This document shows positions 56,905 to 64,000 of a DNA stretch of 64,000 nucleotides, piece by piece (the first letter of the stretch is position 1; every line of letters starts with the position of its first letter). This DNA comes from Ophiothrix spiculata (taxonomy: Eukaryota > Echinodermata > Ophiuroidea > Amphilepidida > Ophiotrichidae): assembly GCA_000969725.1 (NCBI GenBank), contig JXSR01S065791.1; one strand, written 5' to 3'. Below the pieces are notes generated by a model, which worked only from the letters and a program-made list of their open reading frames with translations, had not been told where the DNA came from and did not search any database. The position numbers and the translations under genes are program-made.

Positions 56905-57150
56905 CTAAGAAGGCCTATAATTTGAGGTGGGGTTGATTTTCAGAACCCATGATGGCTCGTGGCGAGCATTCCAGATAGAATAACTGGAGAGAAGGGCAAT
57001 TCTACTGAGTTCTTTTTTCAGGGATCGAGGTGGTTTGGCCTTTATGAAGGAAAACATCTCAGAAATACTTTTAGTGGTTTCTGGTGTTATAAAACCGCGC
57101 GACCCATCCAAGTCAAAATATGGTGTAAAAATGGTTTGAACTTGGTACAC
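56905..57150 (-). other. Unexplained intronic open frame
   Basis: On the minus strand about 80 codons are open with fairly protein-like composition (TIFTPYFDLDGSRGFITPET and RSLKKELSRIALLSSYSIWN). No domain is recognised, and no acceptor or donor fits the neurabin frame here. It may be a scrap of a mobile element or chance. Confidence 0.25.
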
Positions 57151-57201
57151 CTTTTATTTTCAACTTTCATGGTGTATTATCTCTCAGAACATCCCCTTCA
57201 C

Positions 57202-57417
57202 TATACTTTGATCAACACCAAATAGGTGGGAATTATGAGGCTTTTCTTCATCCGCAAGTAAACATAATCCCACTTACACACACGCCGTAAATACTGATGT
57301 GCGAGTCACACGCGTGCTGCGTCTCCTGCAGTTGTGCTGTATTCAGCTACGCATATGCTTATCTGTATCAATTCACAATGTAAAGAGGCCCGCCTATTTG
57401 GTGTTGATCAAAATATA
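57202..57417 (+). mobile_element. TIR element, family B (copy 3)
   Basis: Tips TATACTTTGATCAACACC and GGTGTTGATCAAAATATA; body and orientation as in the other copies. From 57418 to 58125 nothing else is recognised. Confidence 0.83.
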
Positions 57418-58125
57418 ATGAGCACTTTTTTGCTGACATTTACCTCCATTTACCCATCTATTACCTCAAATACTGCAGAATAGACGTAGGAGAGATCAAC
57501 TTTCCTAGTTGGTAAAATTTCCCAGTTATTATTAAATTAAATTGGAAATATCAAACATTTTTTCATCGGACTTGAATATAAATCAATATTAAGCACGCCT
57601 GTAAAAATGATCAAGTCTGGCAGGAAGCTCAATGCTGGGAAATTTTGTGAATCAAAGGGGAAAAACAAAGAAAGACATAAGGGAAATGTGTTATTTGTTT
57701 TTACTTATCTTGCTATGAAATAAACATTTCTTACAGTATTGTATTTAGACCAGGGAGGAAAAGACTTGCGTATATGGGGCATCATGGTATGCAGTCCAAT
57801 GAGTCATTCTTCATGAGGAATCCTAGGGCATGGGTCACTTTACACAAGAAATCCTAACACATGGTCACAATTCCTACAAAATTATCCAAAAAACGGATCT
57901 TTGTCTCCTCACCCCCAAAATGTCAAAAAACTTGGGTCTATTATATATTTCATAAAAAAATAATGTGAAATAGGAAAAATGGTCCATATAAATGGTTGGA
58001 GGCTGGTGGTTGTTTAGAGGTTTACGTGTTAGAAAGTACTTGGATAATAAAGTCATGAACCTAACATGAAGTCATTTCGACATCTCATTTGAAATGAAGG
58101 TTTCCTGGCAATCCTGGACCTCTAT

Positions 58126-58380
58126 ATGTGATGACTCACCCTGAAAAGGGGAACTTTGCGACAAAAAACTTTTCAAGATACAGGTGAAAATAGGCAGCAA
58201 AAAATAAAGAAAATAATAAGAATTTCCAGCAGATTTTTTGTTGTAAGATTTGATCGCCTTGATCAATTTGAACAAGTAAGGTGTCATTTTAAAGCTTGAA
58301 AAATGCTGCAACAGATAAAATGAAAAAATCAAAATTGATATAATCTTCAAAGTCCCCCCTTTTGGAGTGAGCCATCACAT
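58126..58380. mobile_element. TIR element, family C (copy 2)
   Basis: ATGTGATGACTCACCCTGAA at left and GGAGTGAGCCATCACAT at right. The body (AATAAGAATTTCCAGCAGAT, GGTGTCATTTTAAAGCTT) is close to copy 1 at 35504 and in the same orientation. From 58381 to 58666 there are short GTTGCAATG repeats. Confidence 0.83.
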
Positions 58381-58666
58381 ATTAATATAAAGCCATTGTG
58401 AGTGGCAGTCATTTCAGAGTAGCTGTCACTGTAGTGTGTATCTTTGCCATTTAGATTTGTCGCAATGTAGTACAACTCATTGGCATAATGCTGCAATGGT
58501 CTATTGCAACCAAAATTCATTCAATCCAACTGTTCACAATGTGTTGCAATGGTTGTTGCAATATTAATATTGTCAAGAATAAGTCCACACTGCATGCTTG
58601 CAACATTGCAACCACCATGACAGGCAGGCACTCTAAAAACAGCTTCATAGACTGTTTTTGTAAACT

Positions 58667-58951
58667 CTAAGGCCGTAACCATAGTCCGCCTCCAAACAAA
58701 ATTTTTGCTACCAAACATTTGGTAGTGACGTCAAAATGACGAGTGACTCCAAGTAAAATAACTTCAACACCGAGATGAGACCAAATAAAATTTCGCGCTA
58801 GATTGCACATGTATTGAATTGTCATATACAATGCACCAAATGTTTGTTACGGTTCATACTTTAAATTCGATGACAAATATTTGGTGACGTCACAACCAAA
58901 TGTTTGGTAGCGAAAATTTTGTTTGGAGGCCGACTATGTTTTGAGCCTTAG
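58667..58951. mobile_element. TIR element with a TGACGTCA site in each arm, 285 bp
   Basis: CTAAGGCCGTAACCATAGTC at left; GACTATGTTTTGAGCCTTAG at right. The arms continue CCTCCAAACAAAATTTT, GCTACCAAACATTTGG and then TGACGTCA (58726-58733 and 58885-58892). Arms are about 67 bp. Confidence 0.83.
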
Positions 58952-59306
58952 TCAATGTATCAAACAATTCATGCATATGCAAATCACATATTACCTAGTA
59001 CTGTTAACTCATAATTACATTAAGTATTAATATATCATATTATTGTATTGATCTTGAGGTGAATCTCTTGTTAAATTTTACATTTTGCAAGTTAATGTAA
59101 GAAATAACAACTGTAAAAGTGGGCACTTTAGCGCACACAAATATTAGTGCTTTGCAAATTGAATCCATTTCATCTGTTTTAATTCTCACAATTTTGTAAA
59201 TTTTTCTTTATCTTATTACATTATGAATATTCACAAATTTTCATTAGTGCTTTGTAAATATTGACAAAGAGTAGCAATTACTGTGAAGCAAAAACCCCCC
59301 CTTTTA

Positions 59307-59546
59307 GGCCTAGAAAAAAATTGTTGTGTTGCCCTCAAGTGGAATTTCTGAAAAAATGAGTCGGTCGGTCGGAAAATATATATTTTTTAAAAGCACCCAA
59401 ATTATGAAATTTGGGTGCATTTTCCACTATTTTCAAAATATTTTCTCAAAAAACACCCAATCTGAGCAAAATTGGGTGCTTTCCCGACCCTATTTTTTAA
59501 AAATAAAAAGGTCGCTGAGGGCAACACAACATTTTTTTTTGGCCTT
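59307..59546. mobile_element. TIR element (MITE), 240 bp
   Basis: GGCCTAGAAAAAAATTGTTG with TGTTGCCCTCA at left; TGAGGGCAACACAACA and TTTTTTGGCC at right. GCACCCAAAT and ATTTGGGTGC form inner inverted pairs. Confidence 0.8.
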
Positions 59547-59710
59547 ACAGTACACAATGATATTGACAACAGGGTCAATAAAAAGTGAATTGGATGTTAA
59601 ATATATTGTAAAAAGGACAAATATCTGGCAAGCCCGCCCCAGGCAATGCGAGAACGGCACTACTGGTGCTGACTTGTGTTAGTGACGTTCTTGTTAAATG
59701 AATTACTTAC

Positions 59711-59731
59711 TTTGTCATCGAGAAAAGAACA
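59711..59731 (-). CDS. Possible 21-nt microexon of the neurabin gene
   Basis: A strong acceptor (CGTCTGCTATTTTCAG) and donor (GACAAA|GTAAGT) bound 21 nt encoding CSFLDDK, phase 0 on both sides. It lies just upstream of the main coiled-coil exon, which starts in phase 0. Seven residues equal one heptad, so inclusion would keep coiled-coil register. No homologous residues are known to me in the family, and splice-like pairs this close also arise by chance. Confidence 0.3.
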
Positions 59732-60000
59732 CTGAAAATAGCAGACGAGACAAACAATTAACACGATACATTGCACACATAACACTGACTAGAATTTACA
59801 AACTATAATTTGGACTTTCAGAAATTGGAAAACTGGTCTCTACTCATACTCATTCTACAAGAAAAAATGAACTAAAATTTAAAGAAGGTTTGAATCTGAT
59901 AAATGGTTTCAGGTTGAGAACACACATCCATCTCATCATCAGTGACACATGTTTGATAATTCCCCCAGGCAACTCACTTGCCTACCTACCTGCAAATAAG

Positions 60001-60027
60001 GAGGGAGGGGAGGGGGAGGGAGTAGAG
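60001..60027 (+). other. G-quadruplex-type motif
   Basis: Four G-runs of three or more separated by single A (GAGGGAGGGGAGGGGGAGGG). On the plus strand, i.e. the non-template strand for a + transcript and the template strand for neurabin. The rest of 59547-60973 shows no exon other than the candidate above. Confidence 0.5.
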
Positions 60028-60973
60028 GAAAATACTCAATTTGACAATGTACGAGTACATACAGATGTATTTGTCATACCTCCTGAAGCCATTTCCATAA
60101 AATAATGTGGAACAAATTGTTTTACAAGATACTTTTAAGCCATTACAGTGAAAATATAATATTTTGGCGGGAATTTTGGCGACCATCTTGGATTTCTCGC
60201 TTGAGGCCACTTCTTATTTTCAATAACATCCGTAAGGAATCTAAAATGTTGGTTTGGTTGACTCCTGGGGTGCAGAGGAAGGTGTCCGGGCTCCCTGACT
60301 GATATACAAGACAACATTTAATCGACATCCCCTCCTACATGTTTTCAAATGCTACTGCAACCCATGATTCTAACATTTCAATATACCGTACTGTATATTT
60401 TTCCATTAACTGCTATGCGCCATTTATTTTATTCTGCTGTGAAGTCTGACAATTATTATCGCCCTGATTTATGAAGAATGTAATATTCAATTTATCAGAT
60501 ATCTGCCTTTTGAAAAAATATCATTTTTGCTAATTTTGTGGGTCATGCAAGTATATCTATTGGTTCCCCTGGACAGGTAATTACAGCAACATTACTCTTT
60601 ATCACTCACTTTCTTGCACTAACATTATCTATTTTTTCACCAATTTCTCTTAAAAGCTTATCCAGAAAATATCTTGCTGATATCCACACCAGTGCACTTT
60701 TCAAGTAATCAAGCTTGACTGTAAACTCATCGCTCATCTTTTCAATTTAAATGCTGTTTTCAAATTGATTTCTCAGAGAGAATAAAGTTTCTGTTCAAAT
60801 TCAATCTTGTCAAATTTCATTTCATATTTTACTTTTCCTGTGAGTTACAGAGATGTTGTTATCCAAGTCAGATTTAAATGATCCAGACATAATACGGTTG
60901 ATTGATGATGATATCATTTTCCAATTTTTGATATCAAAATGATATAGTTTTAAAAGTTATGTAACAATAATTT

Positions 60974-61448
60974 NNNNNNNNNNNNNNNNNNNNNNNNNNN
61001 NNNNNNNNNNNNNNNNNNNNNNNNNNNNNNNNNNNNNNNNNNNNNNNNNNNNNNNNNNNNNNNNNNNNNNNNNNNNNNNNNNNNNNNNNNNNNNNNNNNN
61101 NNNNNNNNNNNNNNNNNNNNNNNNNNNNNNNNNNNNNNNNNNNNNNNNNNNNNNNNNNNNNNNNNNNNNNNNNNNNNNNNNNNNNNNNNNNNNNNNNNNN
61201 NNNNNNNNNNNNNNNNNNNNNNNNNNNNNNNNNNNNNNNNNNNNNNNNNNNNNNNNNNNNNNNNNNNNNNNNNNNNNNNNNNNNNNNNNNNNNNNNNNNN
61301 NNNNNNNNNNNNNNNNNNNNNNNNNNNNNNNNNNNNNNNNNNNNNNNNNNNNNNNNNNNNNNNNNNNNNNNNNNNNNNNNNNNNNNNNNNNNNNNNNNNN
61401 NNNNNNNNNNNNNNNNNNNNNNNNNNNNNNNNNNNNNNNNNNNNNNNN
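60974..61448. other. Assembly gap (475 N)
   Basis: A run of N directly after the coding frame of the first visible neurabin exon. By comparison with vertebrate neurabin, roughly 15-20 residues of coiled coil and one donor site are hidden here. Confidence 0.99.
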
Positions 61449-61627
61449 CATGGCATTTTTGTACTGAGCTTCTTTCAACTGGACTTTCATGTCCATGACG
61501 GTGATGTCATCAGAGGTCGTTGCCGTAGGTGACAAGGCATGGTGACTCTCGCCGCTGTTACTCTCTTCATCGAGATCATACGTGCCGACGACTAATTTGT
61601 TCTCGTTTAAGGACTCGGGGCTATCCA
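61449..61627 (-). CDS. PPP1R9: Neurabin family gene, first visible coding exon (3' part in gap)
   Basis: The exon opens after AG at 61629-61628 (TTCATTCAAGTAG) or after the next AG, seven bases on (GTGGATAG, exon start 61620). It encodes DSPESLNENKLVVGTYDLDE, ESNSGESHHALSPTATTSDD and then VMDMKVQLKEAQYKNAM before the N run. The last part aligns with the start of the coiled coil in vertebrate neurabin (KFKELQIKHAI), just after the PDZ domain and its acidic linker. No upstream exon could be found between here and 64000 that fits, so the PDZ and PP1-binding exons should lie outside. The acceptor lies in repeated sequence (see the 55-bp block). Confidence 0.8.
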
Positions 61628-61675
61628 CTACTTGAATGAAGTGCAGAAATCAATTATATATGTATGTATAGTGTG
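61621..61675 (-). repeat. 55-bp block over the exon's 3' splice site, identical at 63260-63314
   Basis: From CTATCCACTACTTGAATGAA through GTATGTATAGTGTG (plus strand) the two places are identical over 55 bp. At 61621 the block ends at the splice acceptor side of the first visible neurabin exon. Further diverged copies begin at about 63361 and 63510. Confidence 0.9.
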
Positions 61676-62364
61676 TGACTATTGTGTCCAATTCTATGAA
61701 AATTTGATAAATATATATATATACGATATATTGATATATATGACAACTGTGCTCAATTTTGTTTGGGGTTCACACAATGTTGACCACACACTACTGAAGT
61801 GTTCCTGATATGGCTCTGTCTATCCAACAAGTTAACACAAAAACTATCCCAAATATGGTATGCTTTTGCTCTTTGTATCTTAATAATCATGGAATGATCT
61901 TCCAATTTGCAGTGATAAAGTTTGAGCTTACAATGAACAAGTGACCTGAAATTGGTATAAGTATTCCCAGAACTCTTTATTGGGAATGCAAGATTCATAA
62001 ATATCCTTTTATGTCATAGTATGCCCACAAAATTTGCAATAGCTTTATGCTTGTTTCATCTATTTTTGTCATTGCAAAAGGCACTAAAAATGCAAAAACC
62101 ATTGCAAACAAAATGGGCTTAGTGCTAAATTTTAGTTTGTGAGAGTACATGTAATTATTGCAAAAACCATGTTAGTGAAATCCACCCCAAGTATAACACA
62201 TCACATACTGTATTTCAATTTTGGTGAGATTTAACTAGACTGAGTTTCACATATTATAGCTTTGGAAAAGTAACCATGCTTATTAAAGCAGGCCACTTCA
62301 CAGGTAGACAGTTGAAGGATAGGGCATGGCTAGATCACTGGATCTCTCAAGGATTACCTTCAGC
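61676..62364. other. Intron, nothing recognised
   Basis: A short (AT)n patch at about 61712-61740 and AT-rich DNA. The last eight bases (CCTTCAGC) are the left target duplication of the hAT element. Confidence 0.5.
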
Positions 62365-62752
62365 CAGGGGCGTAGCTAGGGGGGCAAGTTGCCCCGGGCA
62401 CCACCTCTAGGGGGGGGGGGGCGCCAAATCACCATTACATGAGAAATAATTGGACCAACAACAGGGGACTTACTGCTGAAATTACCCAATTTTTGCCTAA
62501 ATTTTTTGGCTCCCTTCATATTTCAGTACTTTTTAGCTTTTAATAAGCAAATATTACTGCAAAAACGCACATTTTTTTTCGCGGTTCGCGCGCTGGAATA
62601 AAATTAGACAAATTGTAGCAGAAATTACCCATTTTAGCAACAAAAAAAAGGAGTTTTTCAGAGCTATTGGATTTTTTTTGGGGGGCGTACCTTTGAAGTT
62701 CCCCCTGGGGGGGGAGGGGGAGGGGGCGCCAGACACCCTCGCTATGTCCCTG
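62365..62752. mobile_element. hAT-type TIR element (MITE) with 8-bp target duplication
   Basis: Tips CAGGGGCGTAGCTAGGG and, in inverse, CCCTCGCTATGTCCCTG differ at three positions. CAGGG-type tips are usual for hAT transposons. The flanks carry a perfect 8-bp duplication, CCTTCAGC (62357-62364 and 62753-62760), the length hAT elements make. It is 388 bp, G-rich near both tips and non-coding. Confidence 0.92.
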
Positions 62753-62760
62753 CCTTCAGC

Positions 62761-62935
62761 GCCAGCATTTCACCCTTCTTAGGACGAGTGTCAGGGTTCT
62801 CTTTGGAGGTGACTTTAATTGGGAAAATCCCATCTGAAGTTGCACAACAGATTGCAGCTTTTGATGCTCTTGATGTCTTGTTGAACTTTGGACTAGATTT
62901 TGGCAGGTTAAAGCTTAAACCGTTTTGTGAACACT
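62761..62935. other. Unexplained stretch open on both strands
   Basis: On the minus strand about 55 codons are open (SSPKFNKTSRASKAAICCAT, KVTSKENPDTRPKKGEMLAL), ending at a donor-like CTGAAG|GTAATC when the hAT insertion is removed. On the plus strand a frame with VSGFSLEVTLIGKIPSEVAQ is also open. The minus frame would exit in phase 0 and hit a stop if spliced to 61627, so it does not fit neurabin there. It is probably part of an old mobile element. Confidence 0.3.
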
Positions 62936-63179
62936 CCTCTTTGGAGGCATATAATAATTGATGGTTTACTATTTACTCCTGGTAATGAAGAAGTGTTCAT
63001 GGTGTAGGATATATGTTTTGCAATAAGATAATAGTAGATATACAATATCACAAAGCCCAATTTGCAATCAGCAATCGACCCAAAATTGTCAAATATCTGG
63101 GTTAGTGTTTCATTCTTGCTGTGATTTATCATAACATTTTGTTATTTCTAACTTACAGTGTTTATTTGTTACATTTTTT

Positions 63180-63575
63180 AGCATTGCAGGAAGAATTGTA
63201 CAACAAAAAGTATAGTGTGCCCATTGACCACCAATTAATATATTCAGTAATTAGTACATCTATCCACTACTTGAATGAAGTGCAGAAATCAATTATATAT
63301 GTATGTATAGTGTGCCCATTGACCACCATTTGATATATTCAATAATTGGTACATCAATCCACTACTTGAGTGAAGTGCAGGAATCAATTATATACCTTTG
63401 ACATGGCTTTGGCATTGTTTTAGCATTGTAGGAAGAATATTTTACAACAAAAATTCTGTGTATAGTGTGCCCATTGACCACTAATTAATATATTCAATAA
63501 TTAGTACATCTATCCACTACTTGCGAGAAGTGCAGCCTCAATTATATACCTTTGACATGGCTTTGGCATAAGCAC
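63180..63575 (+). repeat. Tandem repeat of about 100-190-bp units, three copies
   Basis: TATAGTGTGCCCATTGACCA, ATATATTCA(G/A)TAATT, GTACATC, ATCCACTACTTG and AGTGCAG recur from about 63210, 63306 and 63460. Two copies carry an extra segment with CCTTTGACATGGCTTTGGCA and GCATTG(C/T)AGGAAGAAT. The unit contains the same 55-bp block that forms the splice acceptor at 61628. From 62936 to 63179 nothing else is seen. Confidence 0.8.
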
Positions 63576-63689
63576 CATCATCAAACTATACCTTTTGCTA
63601 GAGTGTTTTACATAAATACAAGAATTTTTGACAAAAAGCAACACCTAGAGCCAGTGTCACAATTCATAGGATAATGTAAACAAACATCC

Positions 63690-64000
63690 AGAGTGCAGGG
63701 CCCTGTTGCCAGGGGGGCACTCCCATATATTGGCACGCATCATGCTCCTATCGATAGACCCCCCTTTTTTTTTCTCCGCTCTCACCCAATGACCCCCTTT
63801 TCACTGAGTTGTCACCCAATGACCCCTATTATTTTGAAAGTCAACCTTTTTTATGGTATATCTCATCCATTGCCCTGATTTTTCGAGAACCTACACCGAA
63901 TGACCCCCTTTTTTTGCTGAATTTGTCGATTTTTTGAAAATCGCATGAAAATTTCGAAGATCAGCGACTTGGTAAATATCAAAATTAGGTTTATTTTATT
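63690..64000. mobile_element. Poly-G/C-tipped element, cut by the window end
   Basis: CCAGGGGGGCACTCCCATAT at the left, then repeats of ACCCAATGACCCCC and CCTTTTTTT. It resembles the left tips at 24705 and 51765. The right end lies outside. Confidence 0.5.

Noticed and set aside
60950-61456. Long open frame across the second gap
   Set aside because: Open only because of N; only the part from 61449 upward is real sequence.
62761-62935. Neurabin exon upstream of 61627 ending at the hAT target site
   Set aside because: The donor phase is incompatible with the exon at 61627, and the peptide has no resemblance to the PDZ-coil linker.

Overview
This is animal nuclear DNA: AT-rich, with large introns, GT-AG splice sites, a LINE, tRNA-derived SINEs and a very high load of short terminal-inverted-repeat (TIR) elements. 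Two host genes can be recognised. The presence of isopentenyl phosphate kinase, of a neurabin with a C-terminal SAM domain, and the repeat style suggest an invertebrate deuterostome, most likely an echinoderm or hemichordate. That placement is inference. No prokaryotic, organellar, CRISPR or viral content was seen.

Left end (+ strand): the last coding exon of isopentenyl phosphate kinase lies at 863-1207; the rest of the gene is outside the window. From 1208 to 14501 no further gene is seen. That span holds a SINE, many TIR elements, and two transposon-derived blocks (1723-2431 and 7195-7990) packed with AGGTCA/TGACCT half-sites.

Rest of the window (- strand): one neurabin/spinophilin-family gene (PPP1R9 family) runs from 61627 down to its stop at 14502. 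I resolve twelve coding exons: 61.5, 56.7, 55.2, 52.8 (a 27-nt microexon), 46.4, 34.4, 32.0, 30.4, 22.1, 20.2, 15.65 (SAM domain) and 14.6 kb (C-terminal basic coiled coil). Every junction that can be tested keeps the reading frame: the eleven exons from 56783 to 14502 total 1662 nt, which is 553 codons plus the stop. The PP1-binding and PDZ parts should lie upstream, beyond 64000. An assembly gap (60974-61448) hides the end of the first visible exon. The two genes converge.

Introns: these hold a 5'-truncated CR1/Jockey-type LINE with a 463-codon open frame antisense to the host gene (about 32640-34250), two SINE families, a hAT-type element with a perfect 8-bp target duplication (62365-62752), a Tc1-like element (25457-25979), two TTAA-flanked elements, a 1.05-kb transposon with about 200-bp TIRs and a transposase scrap, minisatellites of 53 and 128 bp, and roughly forty further TIR or foldback elements. 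The commonest family has eight copies, some within tens of bases of exons.

Most notable: the 3' splice site of the first visible neurabin exon lies in a 55-bp block repeated identically 1.6 kb upstream. Several TIR families also carry dense transcription-factor-like motifs: DR4 arrays, TGACGTCA in both arms, AACTGG arrays, and TATCGATA-like arrays. Family names without a target-site duplication or a coding domain are tentative, and inverted-repeat ends are good to a few bases.
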